Source of the DNA: RGIG5612 sp045604025
GTDB lineage: Bacteria > Bacillota > Clostridia > Lachnospirales > Lachnospiraceae
Assembly (NCBI GenBank): GCA_045604025.1
Contig: JAZUNG010000094.1
Location: 1 to 33,088, forward strand
Length of the DNA: 33,088 nucleotides
Reading direction: 5' to 3'
Below the pieces are notes generated by a model, which was not told the DNA's origin, made no database searches, and saw only the letters and a list, made by a program, of their open reading frames with translations. Shown piece after piece: positions 7,733 through 15,793 of the stretch (positions are counted from its first letter, which is position 1; every line of letters begins with the position of its first letter). The position numbers were made by a program, and so were the translations under genes.

Positions 7733-8490
7733 TGGCTAATACTGGTAAATGCTTATCATTAATATGTATAGTTAATGATCAGGGTATGTTTGAAGGATTC
7801 AGGGAAAGCCTGCTTACTCAGACATATCAGGACTACGAGCTCATCCCTGTTATGAATATGAACGGGGAATATTCTTCTGCCCGCAGAGCATTCAATGAAG
7901 CTTCCGTTCAGGCAAATGGCCGGTATCTGCTGTTTATTCATCCGGATATCAGATTCGAGGATCCGGATGCACTGAAAGATATCATCGGCTATATTACAGA
8001 GGAAAGAGTCCCTGCAGACTTCGGGGTATGCGGAGCCGCAGGTGCTGTGCGGGAAGGAAACAGCAGGGAGATCATATCAACTATCTTCCACGGCGACAGT
8101 CACCAGCGTGTGGGGACATCTGTATCTGCGCCGCAGGAGGTTGAAACCCTGGACGAATGTTTTTTTATCATCAGTGCTGATTACCTGAAAGACCACCCTT
8201 TTTCCGACACTGAAGGCTGGCATCTGTATGCCTGTGAATACTGTCTGGAGGCCATAAGTGACAGCAGAAAGAATTATGTTCTTCCTTCACGGATCTGGCA
8301 TCTTTCAGATGGAAAGTCTCTTAACAAAGACTACATACTGCAGCTTGAAGATCTGATCAGAAAAGAACGTGACAGCTTTGATATGATCTGCACTACCGTC
8401 AAGGCCTGGAAGACAAAAGGAATGATTGCTTTTCTGTATAGAAAGTATTATTATGTAAAACAGTGCGTCAAAAGCCGCTTGTTGAAATGA
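7732..8490 (+). CDS. Glycosyltransferase-like protein (GT2-type, Glyco_tranf_2_5-like)
   Basis: The 252-residue protein resembles the small GT-A family often found in capsule and O-antigen clusters. Seen are the N-terminal LSLICIVNDQGMFEGFRESL, the QTYQDYELIPV strand, the helix with SSARRAFNEASVQANG and YLLFIHPDIRF, where HPDI replaces the usual DxD. The C-terminal GWHLYACEYCLEA is the family's conserved segment. HPD instead of DxD is usual for this subgroup. The substrate is unknown. The stop overlaps the start of the next gene by four bases (ATGA). Confidence 0.82.
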   Translation: MANTGKCLSLICIVNDQGMFEGFRESLLTQTYQDYELIPVMNMNGEYSSARRAFNEASVQANGRYLLFIHPDIRFEDPDALKDIIGYITEERVPADFGVCGAAGAVREGNSREIISTIFHGDSHQRVGTSVSAPQEVETLDECFFIISADYLKDHPFSDTEGWHLYACEYCLEAISDSRKNYVLPSRIWHLSDGKSLNKDYILQLEDLIRKERDSFDMICTTVKAWKTKGMIAFLYRKYYYVKQCVKSRLLK

Positions 8491-9479
8491 AAAGATTCAG
8501 TATCATTGTACCGATTTATAATGTCGAACAATATCTGCCTGAGATGCTCGAGAGTGCTGACAGGCAGTTTTGTCGTGATTTTGAACTGGTTCTTGTAGAT
8601 GACGGTTCCACCGACGGCTGCCCTGCCCTGTGTGATGAGTATATGGATACCCATCCCGGGACAGTAGTTGTCCACAAGCCAAACGGAGGACTGATATCCG
8701 CCAGGAGAGAGGGTCTGAAGGCCGCCTCCGGCGAATATATCATTTTCTGCGATGCGGACGATCTGCTCCATGATGATACACTGGAATCCATAAATACTGT
8801 TATAGAAGACCACGGTTCTGATCTGGTCATCTATAACGCGGATATATTCGACGGAGATACCAGACAGGCATTTTTCGAACACGAGCTGCCTGAAGGACCA
8901 GTTGCAGACAAGTCCGCGATCTATGACAAGCTGTTCCTTTCACACAGTCTTAACTCCATGTGTATGAAGGCAATGCACCGCAGCATCATAGATATTGATA
9001 CCGACTACAGTATGTTTTACAGCTGCACCGTTGCTGAAGATCTGCTCCAGTCGGTACCGGTAGTTAAGAATGCCCGCTCTGTTTATTATCTGGACAAAGC
9101 ACTGTATGACTACAGGATCTCGTCTGGTATGACTCATAAATGCAATCCGGATTATTATTTTTCGAATCTCCGGATAAACAGACACATTACCGGTCTGCTG
9201 GCTGATGAGCATATAGACGATCTGGAGATCAAGTCTGCCCTTCATCTGCTGATAGCCGCATATGCAGGCACTACTCAGATGAAATATGCAGATTCATTCG
9301 ATCCTGAGCTGCTGGATAGAATACGCACTGACGCTGACTTTCAACGCGCATGGAAGATGGCGTGGAACAGCCCTTATGCTGCTCATCTAAATAAAAAACA
9401 GAAGCTGCTGTTAAGGCTGCTTTATGACAGAAGATATTCATTGATCAGGCTGCTGCTTGCAGTAAAAGGCGGCCGATAG
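8487..9479 (+). CDS. Family 2 glycosyltransferase
   Basis: The 330-residue protein is a classic GT2 (EpsJ/CpsJ-like) enzyme. RFSIIVPIYNVEQYL opens the domain, LVLVDDGSTDG (36-45) binds the nucleotide, NGGLISARREGLKAASGEYI follows, and FCDADD (87-92) holds the metal-binding DxD. The C-terminal part has further helices but no clear membrane span. The ATG at 8487, in an ATGA overlap with the gene before, is preferred to an upstream in-frame start at 8463, because the GT2 domain begins right after this methionine. The donor and acceptor cannot be read from the sequence. It is the last glycosyltransferase of the operon. Confidence 0.9.
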   Translation: MKRFSIIVPIYNVEQYLPEMLESADRQFCRDFELVLVDDGSTDGCPALCDEYMDTHPGTVVVHKPNGGLISARREGLKAASGEYIIFCDADDLLHDDTLESINTVIEDHGSDLVIYNADIFDGDTRQAFFEHELPEGPVADKSAIYDKLFLSHSLNSMCMKAMHRSIIDIDTDYSMFYSCTVAEDLLQSVPVVKNARSVYYLDKALYDYRISSGMTHKCNPDYYFSNLRINRHITGLLADEHIDDLEIKSALHLLIAAYAGTTQMKYADSFDPELLDRIRTDADFQRAWKMAWNSPYAAHLNKKQKLLLRLLYDRRYSLIRLLLAVKGGR

Positions 9480-9492
9480 GAGGTATTTAGCT

Positions 9493-10581
9493 TTGCTCAC
9501 AAATATGTTAAAGCGTCGTATATACATGATGCTTTCATTACTGGTTATTATCATGATAATTGTTTCATCAATTGCTGCCTGCGGTAAATCCATCGAGGAA
9601 GAGACCGCATCAGTACCTGAGGAAACCGTTCAGACTGAAGAAACTACCACAGAGGCTCCTTCAGAAACCACAACTGAGGAAACAACCACAGAAGAAACTA
9701 CAACAGAGGAAACTACCGAAGAGACTACAGAGGCATTTGTATTTGAAGAGCCAGTGAGTTTTTATGTGTTCGGTGTTGACACTGTAGGTTATACCGAGGT
9801 CGACAAGGGCCGTTCGGATATGCTGAAGCTGATCAGCATAGATACTCAGGAACGCACGATCAAGTCCATCTCCGTTCTGAGAGATACCAAGGCTCCCATT
9901 GTCGGACATGATCCTCAGAAGATCAATGCTGCATTCATGTATGGCGGTGCCCCACTGGCCATGGCAACTCTGAACCTGAACTTTGGTCTGGAGATCGGAG
10001 ATTATATCATGATCAACTTCTCCGGGCTGGTAATACTCGTTGATGATATCGGCGGTATTGATCTTGAGATAACAGAAGATGAAGCATATGAGATCAACTG
10101 GCATGACGGCGACTATGTAGGTGACGGCCGCCAGCTGAACTCCATCCCTGTTGAAGCAGGTATGGCTCATCTGGACGGTTCCCAGACACTCGCATACTGC
10201 AGGACCAGAAAGATAGACAATGATTTCTTCCGTTCCGGAAGACAGAACAAGGCTATAGCCGCTATTATCGAGAAGATCAAAGCTATGCCTAAAACCGAAT
10301 ATCCAAAACTGATCGACCAGTTCTTCCAGTCTGTAACGACCAATCTGTCACTGGAAGATATTACACATCTGATGGCTTTGGATCTGGGAGACTATGAGTA
10401 TGAGGCATACAGGGTGCCTGATGCTATCTATGAGACAGATCTGGAGGGCGGTCAGGACGAGACTGGCTCATGGGTATGGACATATGACCTGACCAAGGCA
10501 GGTGAAAGGATAAATTCCATCCTCGAAGGAACTTTTGTTCCTCAGGATATTACAGATGACAGCTATATGAAGGAATACTGA
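9493..10581 (+). CDS. LytR-CpsA-Psr (LCP) family protein, possible lipoprotein
   Basis: LCP enzymes transfer undecaprenyl-linked glycopolymers to peptidoglycan outside the cell, which fits the glycosyltransferase operon just upstream. The 362-residue protein has a basic N-terminus, one hydrophobic segment (11-29) and then IAAC (27-30), which satisfies a lipobox and could lipidate Cys30. A Thr/Glu-rich stalk spans about 33-80, and the LCP domain about 88-300. LCP marks are FGVD (93-96), GRSDMLKLISID, SVLRDT (127-132), KINAAFMYGG and CRTRKIDNDFFRSGRQ, which holds the pyrophosphate-binding arginines. The TTG start at 9493 is chosen because GGAGG lies nine bases before it; an ATG at 9505 has no such site. 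The LCP domain looks intact. Confidence 0.92.
   Translation: MLTNMLKRRIYMMLSLLVIIMIIVSSIAACGKSIEEETASVPEETVQTEETTTEAPSETTTEETTTEETTTEETTEETTEAFVFEEPVSFYVFGVDTVGYTEVDKGRSDMLKLISIDTQERTIKSISVLRDTKAPIVGHDPQKINAAFMYGGAPLAMATLNLNFGLEIGDYIMINFSGLVILVDDIGGIDLEITEDEAYEINWHDGDYVGDGRQLNSIPVEAGMAHLDGSQTLAYCRTRKIDNDFFRSGRQNKAIAAIIEKIKAMPKTEYPKLIDQFFQSVTTNLSLEDITHLMALDLGDYEYEAYRVPDAIYETDLEGGQDETGSWVWTYDLTKAGERINSILEGTFVPQDITDDSYMKEY
9634..9732 (+). repeat. In-frame Thr/Glu-rich repeat (LCP stalk)
   Basis: Residues 48-80 of the LCP protein are built from TEET/TTEE units encoded by near-repeats of gaaacaaccaca and gaaactacaaca. The low-complexity coding repeat gives an extended acidic linker between the membrane anchor and the catalytic domain. 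Its unit number may vary between strains. Confidence 0.8.
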
Positions 10582-10583
10582 TA

Positions 10584-11525
10584 TCAATCGTAGATATAGG
10601 GCTCGATAGTTTCAGCCCAGATATCGAAACCATGTTCAACATCAGGGTGGACACCATCGGACGCAAGAAGCGGATCGATCTGTCCATCCTTTTCATATAA
10701 GGAATACAGATCTATATATGGAATACCTCTGATCTCTGCCATATCCTTAATGGCGGCATTGAAACTGAGTGTGGTCTCTATACTGCATGGAAGGCTGTTG
10801 TGAAACCAGTCCGCTGTTGGAAGCACGCTCTGCACATAGATATCTGTGGAAGGATTGTCGGCAATGACCATATCCAGGAATGTCTCATAATCTTTCTTAC
10901 ATTCCTCGAAATTATAATCCCTTAAAGAGTTTACACCGGTCATTATGAATATCTTCTCGGGAGTGACCGTTTTGATCATGGATGCGCGAAGGAGGGAGCC
11001 CTTGATGGTCTCCCCTCCCAGACCCAGGTTCAGGACCAGCCTGTCGGGAAAGTATTTCTGGAAGTCACTCTGTTTGGTAATGGAATCACCGAAGAAAACG
11101 ATATCTGCATCCACATGCATCTTGGCCAGCATGTTTTCCCAGGCAATGATCACATATGGACCGGTATCCTCAGGGATCTCGTTCATCTCTCCATCAGCGA
11201 TATTACCTGCATTTATCTGGTCAGTTATCTCCTGATATGATACTGATGTTTCTGTTTCATCGTGATCACTTTCAGGTTCAGTATTGGCGGGGATCTCTGT
11301 TGAAGGAGTCTCTTCCTCCTGAGTAGCTTCTTCTTTTATCTCCTCATTTAAAGCTGTAGTGTCCCAGATCACCTGCTCTGTAGGCTGGAGGTTTTCCTCA
11401 CTGTCAGATGCATTTCTTTGCGAGCGGTTCCCGGTGATAAGCACAACAAGAAACGCGGCAAGGAATATGATTGCCGCTATGGTTGCTGCTATTGCCCATG
11501 TTCTGGTCTTTCCGGTATTATTCAT
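10584..11525 (-). CDS. Membrane-anchored SGNH/GDSL hydrolase
   Basis: The 313-residue protein has an N-terminal membrane anchor (about 10-32), an acidic Glu/Thr/Ser-rich stalk (33-125) and an SGNH hydrolase domain (about 138-310) facing outward. Block I is FFGDSIT with nucleophile Ser148, block II NLGLGGET (Gly170), block III TGVNSL (Asn199) and block V SDGVHP with Asp290 and His293, so the catalytic set is complete. Such enzymes remove acyl groups, for example O-acetyl groups from cell-wall glycans or polysaccharides; the substrate here is inferred from its place beside the LCP/glycosyltransferase operon. The Shine-Dalgarno is poor, which suggests coupling to the VanZ gene 14 bases upstream. 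It converges on the LCP gene with two bases between stops. Confidence 0.88.
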   Translation of the reverse strand: MNNTGKTRTWAIAATIAAIIFLAAFLVVLITGNRSQRNASDSEENLQPTEQVIWDTTALNEEIKEEATQEEETPSTEIPANTEPESDHDETETSVSYQEITDQINAGNIADGEMNEIPEDTGPYVIIAWENMLAKMHVDADIVFFGDSITKQSDFQKYFPDRLVLNLGLGGETIKGSLLRASMIKTVTPEKIFIMTGVNSLRDYNFEECKKDYETFLDMVIADNPSTDIYVQSVLPTADWFHNSLPCSIETTLSFNAAIKDMAEIRGIPYIDLYSLYEKDGQIDPLLASDGVHPDVEHGFDIWAETIEPYIYD

Positions 11526-11539
11526 TATCAGCGTATCAT

Positions 11540-12010
11540 TCAGGAATTATTCCTGACCCTTATACTCTGCCTTATCATCCTGATGCATATGATGATCACA
11601 GCACCTGCTGCTCCGCCTGCAATATCGATCCAGACATCTGTGATCATTGGTCCTCTTCCGGAGAATATCTGGATCGTCTCATCGATAAATGCTGCCAACA
11701 GTATACAGCCTTCAGTAATGAAAAAGCATTTAACCGCATGGAGAAATGCTGCAACCTTCATAATCCCAAATACAAGAAAACTGACTTCCATACCGAGCAG
11801 CATATACTCAGAAAAGTGAGCCAGCTTCCGCACCAGATATACAGTGACATTTCCCTTCCCGACAAATATCTCCAGAAAAGGTCTGATCAGGTTCAGGACC
11901 CATGAACTTTCATCTGAAGATATATCAGACGGCAGCATTGAGTGTCCCCATATGAGTAAAATGGTGACGATGATAATGATACTCAGCTCTCTGTACCTTC
12001 TGAATATCAT
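11540..12010 (-). CDS. VanZ family membrane protein (copy 1)
   Basis: The 156-residue protein has about four hydrophobic segments (near 9-25, 72-88, 93-110 and 132-146). VanZ-family marks are VRKLAHFSEYMLLG (about 60-73) and AFIDETIQIFSGRGPMITDVWIDIAGG, with conserved His, Glu, Asp and Gln residues. VanZ gives low-level teicoplanin resistance in enterococci; the wider family is found in cell-envelope loci and its biochemistry is unsettled. The ATG overlaps the stop of the Ig-like protein gene by one base (TAATG). A second VanZ lies two genes upstream. Confidence 0.9.
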   Translation of the reverse strand: MIFRRYRELSIIIIVTILLIWGHSMLPSDISSDESSWVLNLIRPFLEIFVGKGNVTVYLVRKLAHFSEYMLLGMEVSFLVFGIMKVAAFLHAVKCFFITEGCILLAAFIDETIQIFSGRGPMITDVWIDIAGGAAGAVIIICIRMIRQSIRVRNNS

Positions 12011-12507
12011 TACTCGCTGTCCTTGCTGTTTCTGCTCATTTTAAACAGGATCAGTCCTATGATCAGCAGTGCTACACAGGCAATCCCAAGTGCGATCCAT
12101 ATGCCTCTGTAAATGGCAGGACTGGCTACTTCTTTTACCGCAGTTACTGTAACAGAAACTGCACAACTGAGCCCTGAAACGTCATTCCCTAACGCATCTG
12201 TAACTTCTGTCCCTGATACTGTTATGATCGCGGAGCCTTCCGCTGCTCCATAAACAGATACTGTTGCTGAAGGTGCGGGCTGTATCGTCTCCGGAAGGAA
12301 ATCGGCAATATCCGGATCTGACGAGAATACATCAAATCTTCCGGAACAGTCTGAAGCTGTAACTATGATATCAGCAGTTTCTCCGACTGTGATGGTTATT
12401 TCTTTTTCTGAAGCTGATATTTCAGCGGCGTTCACTACGATCCCTGTAGCGAATATAAGCATCAAAAGAACAATTGTTGAAATCAGAAACTGTAGTGTCT
12501 TTTTCAT
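12010..12507 (-). CDS. Secreted, C-terminally anchored Ig-like domain protein
   Basis: I recognise no specific family beyond an Ig-like fold. The 165-residue protein has a signal peptide (MKKTLQFLISTIVLLMLIFA, cut near VNAAE), one bacterial Ig-like (BIG2-type) domain with EKEITITVGETADIIVTAS and GSAIITVSGTEV strands, a C-terminal membrane span (about 132-154) and a basic tail. It should display one Ig domain on the outer face. The start is uncertain: ATG at 12507 fits the signal peptide but the nearest GAGG lies 14 bases away; an in-frame ATG at 12546 would add 13 residues inside the upstream gene. It lies between two VanZ genes and so may be their partner. Confidence 0.75.
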   Translation of the reverse strand: MKKTLQFLISTIVLLMLIFATGIVVNAAEISASEKEITITVGETADIIVTASDCSGRFDVFSSDPDIADFLPETIQPAPSATVSVYGAAEGSAIITVSGTEVTDALGNDVSGLSCAVSVTVTAVKEVASPAIYRGIWIALGIACVALLIIGLILFKMSRNSKDSE

Positions 12508-12523
12508 TATAATACCGATATCC

Positions 12524-13057
12524 TCAACTCTGCCTCTGGCGGGCATTATGAGCCAGTCCTGCGATCAGACATGGCAGAAATCCGATCAGTGTGCCTGCCA
12601 CATTGCATATGACATCATCTGTCTCGGCACATCCCAATCTGAAAATATACTGCAGCAGCTCAACAGCCAGAGTGACTATGAGTCCTGCAATAACAGTTAT
12701 AAGAAACATCTTACCCATGGTCCTGCCGCTGAAAGCGAGAGATATGAACATGCCGAATGGGACAAATAAGAAAACATTCATTATCACCATCCGCAGGTAA
12801 ACATCGCTGATCAGGGCCATCTGCAGGCTGTAACCGGGCTGGAGAATGATCTCTCCTGCCTCTTCAGAGCGCATGAGAAGTGTGGAGTAAACTATCAGCC
12901 ACAGTGTAAAGGCCGATCCGATCACTCCGACTATATGCTTCGCACGTTCTGATGCAAGTGTATGCATAACAGCGCCTCCGGCCAGTATACATACAGTTAT
13001 GACCAGCAGCACCGGATAAGATATATGATATGTCAGGTAAAAAAGCTCTTCGAGCAT
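12524..13057 (-). CDS. VanZ family membrane protein (copy 2)
   Basis: The 177-residue protein has five likely membrane segments (about 13-30, 41-60, 85-110, 115-135 and 148-170). The VanZ core is NVFLFVPFGMFISLAF and ELLQYIFRLGCAETDDVICNVAGTLIGF, the latter with the conserved Glu-Gln, Asp-Asp and Asn. It differs much from copy 1, so this is not a recent duplication. The ATG lies five bases after the pgi stop with no visible Shine-Dalgarno, so re-initiation after pgi is likely. Confidence 0.87.
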   Translation of the reverse strand: MLEELFYLTYHISYPVLLVITVCILAGGAVMHTLASERAKHIVGVIGSAFTLWLIVYSTLLMRSEEAGEIILQPGYSLQMALISDVYLRMVIMNVFLFVPFGMFISLAFSGRTMGKMFLITVIAGLIVTLAVELLQYIFRLGCAETDDVICNVAGTLIGFLPCLIAGLAHNARQRQS

Positions 13058-13062
13058 ATCTG

Positions 13063-14346
13063 TTATTTATACTTTGCAAGAAGTGTCTTGATGTTCTTCT
13101 TGTATGCCTCAACACCAGGCTGATTGAAAGGATTTACACCCATGGTATACGCACTGATGCCGCATGCAAACTCGAAGAAATAAAACAGCCCGCCCAGAGT
13201 ATATTCATCCTTTCTGGGGATAGTGATCCTGATCTGAGGAACATCACCGTCCAGATGGGCGTCCATAACACCCTCTACCGCAGCCTTGTTGACCAGACTG
13301 ACAGGCTGACCTTCAAGATACTTGAGGTTGTCAAAGTCCACATCAAAGTCAGGAAGAATGATACTGTCTTCCTGCTCTTCAACTGCTATAACAGTCTCGA
13401 AAATGCTTCTTTCTCCTTCCTGGATCATCTGCCCCATGGAATGCAGGTCATAGGTCAGACTGACACCTACAGGAAAGATTCCCAGTCCGTCCTTACCCTC
13501 ACTCTCTCCAAAGAGCTGTTTGAGCCATTCATTTATGCCTGCCATCTCCGGATCATAGCTTCCAAAGATCTCAATCTTCTTACCATCTCTGTAAAGCTGC
13601 TGCCTGAGAGATGCGTAAATCGCAGCAGGGTTGCTTCCTTCTTCTTTCAGCAGATCTGATCTCATATCAGATGCCCCCTGCATCAGAGCGTCAATATCAC
13701 ATCCTGCTGCAGCGATCGGGAGCAGTCCTACGGCTGTCAGAACTGAATATCTGCCACCCACATCATCAGGGATCACGAATGTCTCATAGCCCACACGGTC
13801 AGCCTCAGCCTTTAACAGACCGGAATTCTTACTGGTAGTTGCATAGATCCTGGACGCAGCTTCCTTAGCTCCGTATTTGTTTTCAAGAAGCTTTCTGAAT
13901 ACTCTGAATGCTACTGCTGTCTCCATGGTCCCGCCGGATTTGGAGATAACATTTACAGAAAAGTCTCTGTCACCGATCAGTTCAATGTAATCTTTTATCC
14001 TTCCGGGAGCCAGATTATTTCCTGTGAAATATATCTGCAGCTCGCCGTCTGGGTCAGCGCTTCTTGCTGCCTTCAGATTGGCCAGCTTGCCCTTAAGAAA
14101 ATCTATGGCAGCCTCCGGTCCCAGATAGGAACCGCCTATACCACATACAATAAGTACCTGGCTGTCACGTCTGATCTTCTCAGCTGCAGTCTTGATACGG
14201 GCAAACTCTTCTTTATCATACTGGACCGGCAGATCTACCCACCCGGTAAACTCTGCTCCGGGTCCGCTCTTTTCCAGCAGGGTCTCCTCTGCCGGCTTCG
14301 GATCTGTATCTATTCTCTCAATTCCTCTGTAAACAAGATCGATCAT
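13063..14346 (-). CDS. pgi: Glucose-6-phosphate isomerase
   Basis: Pgi interconverts glucose 6-phosphate and fructose 6-phosphate in glycolysis. The protein has 427 residues. Family signatures are VCGIGGSYLGPEAA near the N-terminus, the first PGI signature FSVNVISKSGGTMET, the catalytic-Glu region INEWLKQLFGESEGK, AVEGVMDAHLDG with the active-site His, and the C-terminal NPFNQPGVEAYKKN with the catalytic Lys. The N-terminus is some 15-20 residues shorter than in Bacillus Pgi; an in-frame TAA stands directly before the ATG, so this is real and not a misplaced start. GGAGG lies ten bases upstream. Confidence 0.95.
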   Translation of the reverse strand: MIDLVYRGIERIDTDPKPAEETLLEKSGPGAEFTGWVDLPVQYDKEEFARIKTAAEKIRRDSQVLIVCGIGGSYLGPEAAIDFLKGKLANLKAARSADPDGELQIYFTGNNLAPGRIKDYIELIGDRDFSVNVISKSGGTMETAVAFRVFRKLLENKYGAKEAASRIYATTSKNSGLLKAEADRVGYETFVIPDDVGGRYSVLTAVGLLPIAAAGCDIDALMQGASDMRSDLLKEEGSNPAAIYASLRQQLYRDGKKIEIFGSYDPEMAGINEWLKQLFGESEGKDGLGIFPVGVSLTYDLHSMGQMIQEGERSIFETVIAVEEQEDSIILPDFDVDFDNLKYLEGQPVSLVNKAAVEGVMDAHLDGDVPQIRITIPRKDEYTLGGLFYFFEFACGISAYTMGVNPFNQPGVEAYKKNIKTLLAKYK

Positions 14347-14366
14347 TTATTTAAAACCTCCGTAAA

Positions 14367-14395
14367 ATATAACATGATGACCAATTATGACTCAA
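14367..14395 (-). promoter_or_regulatory. Possible pgi promoter
   Basis: On the minus strand TTGAGT (14390-14395, overlapping the last codons of the aminopeptidase gene), a 17-base spacer and TTATAT (14367-14372) stand just ahead of the pgi Shine-Dalgarno. It could give pgi and the VanZ block transcription apart from the ATPase operon. The match is moderate. Confidence 0.35.
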
Positions 14396-15779
14396 ATACT
14401 GCCTTCATGCACTTGTAAGTCATATAGCAGTCGAATTTGGCAACAGTCTCATAAGGTGCATGCATGGACAGTACAGGAACGCCTGCATCGATAGTATCGA
14501 TATTGCGGTTTGCCATAAAGAGTGCTACTGTTCCGCCGCCGCCCTGATCGTTCTTGCCCATCTGGGACATCTGCCATACTACCTTGTTGTCATCCATGAT
14601 ACGGCGGAGCTTTCCTACGACCTCAGCTGATGCGTCAGATGCACCGCTCTTTCCTGCATGACCTGTATACTTGCAGAAAGCGACACCATGATTGATCTTG
14701 GAATCGTTTCTTGCTTCAAATACTTCTGAATAATTCGGATCATATGCTGCTGTTACGTCAGCGCTGACACAGAATGAGTTTGCAAAGCAGTCCCTGATAT
14801 CAACCTTCTGGCCTTTGCACAGATCACCGATGAACCACTCAAATGCCTGTGACTGCATGCCACTGACACCAACGCTGCCGATCTCTTCCTTGTCGGCGAA
14901 GATACAGACACCGGTCTTCTTCAGCTTCTTTGCATCGAAAAGGCCAGCCAGCTCTGCATATGCGCATACTCTGTCATCATGTCCGTATGCTGCTATCAGG
15001 CTTCTGTCAAATCCGATATCTTTTGCCTTGCCTGCAGGAACGATCTCCAACTCAGCAGAGATGAAGTCCTCCTCAGTCATGCCATATTTCTCGCTCAGTA
15101 TCTTCAAGATGCCCAGCTTGACTCTGTCAGAATCCTTGCTGTCACCGATAGGACGGGATCCTACCAGGATATTCAGGAGCTCAGACTTCACAGCAGTGTT
15201 CAGAGGCTCTTTGTCACTTGCTTTGCTCAGGTGTGGCAGAAGATCTTCAATAATAAACTGAGGATCACCTTCATCAGCACCGATATTTACTGCTACGCTG
15301 CTGCCGTCCTTCAGGATCACAACTCCGTGAAGCTCCAGTGTTCTTGCAAGCCACTGATACTTTCTGATACCACCGTAATGATGTGTCTTGAAGTAAGCCA
15401 GTTCACCGTCTTCATAGAGCGGCATGGGCTTGAGATCCAGACGTGGTGCGTCAGTGTGAGCCGCTGTCAGATTGATACCCTTGTCCAGGGATTCTGTTCC
15501 GATCACGGCCAGCATGATAGCTTTGCCTCTGTTGTTGAAATAAACCTTGTCTCCGGCCTTCAGCTTCATACCTGCCTTGTATGCTTTGAATCCACGGTCT
15601 TCAGCCAGCTTTATGCAGTAATCTACGCACAGTCTCTCTGTTTTACAGTTATCCAGAAACTGTTTGTAGTCTTCGCAGTATGCGTTCATTTTCTTTTCTT
15701 CTGCTGCTGACAGGCTGTCATATCCATTCTCTGCCTTAAACATCAGCTTGTCCTTGAGTTCGTTCTTTTTTTCTGCCAT
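14385..15779 (-). CDS. M18 family aminopeptidase
   Basis: This 464-residue cytosolic metallo-aminopeptidase is a relative of aspartyl aminopeptidase and yeast Ape1/Ape4; it needs two metal ions (usually zinc) and forms large oligomers. The metal ligands are visible: His108 in LTAAHTDAPRLD, Asp in AYGHDDRVCAY, the Glu pair in FADKEEIGSVG, Asp in SADVTAAYDP and the final His in LSMHAPYETVAKFD. HHYGGIRKYQW is a further family motif. GAGGAG stands before the ATG. The gene lies 14 bases after the V-ATPase subunit D gene and 38 before pgi. The annotation often used in clostridia is plain aminopeptidase. Confidence 0.94.
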   Translation of the reverse strand: MAEKKNELKDKLMFKAENGYDSLSAAEEKKMNAYCEDYKQFLDNCKTERLCVDYCIKLAEDRGFKAYKAGMKLKAGDKVYFNNRGKAIMLAVIGTESLDKGINLTAAHTDAPRLDLKPMPLYEDGELAYFKTHHYGGIRKYQWLARTLELHGVVILKDGSSVAVNIGADEGDPQFIIEDLLPHLSKASDKEPLNTAVKSELLNILVGSRPIGDSKDSDRVKLGILKILSEKYGMTEEDFISAELEIVPAGKAKDIGFDRSLIAAYGHDDRVCAYAELAGLFDAKKLKKTGVCIFADKEEIGSVGVSGMQSQAFEWFIGDLCKGQKVDIRDCFANSFCVSADVTAAYDPNYSEVFEARNDSKINHGVAFCKYTGHAGKSGASDASAEVVGKLRRIMDDNKVVWQMSQMGKNDQGGGGTVALFMANRNIDTIDAGVPVLSMHAPYETVAKFDCYMTYKCMKAVFES

Positions 15780-15793
15780 TTCTGTACTCCTCT

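Noticed and set aside
9634..9732. A CRISPR-like or satellite repeat
   Set aside because: The repeats are short, imperfect, without spacers and in frame with the LCP gene, coding a Thr/Glu stalk.
13030..13659. A 209-residue open frame antisense to pgi
   Set aside because: It is the mirror of a highly conserved gene, has no recognisable domain and no Shine-Dalgarno; many such frames occur opposite the minus-strand genes here.
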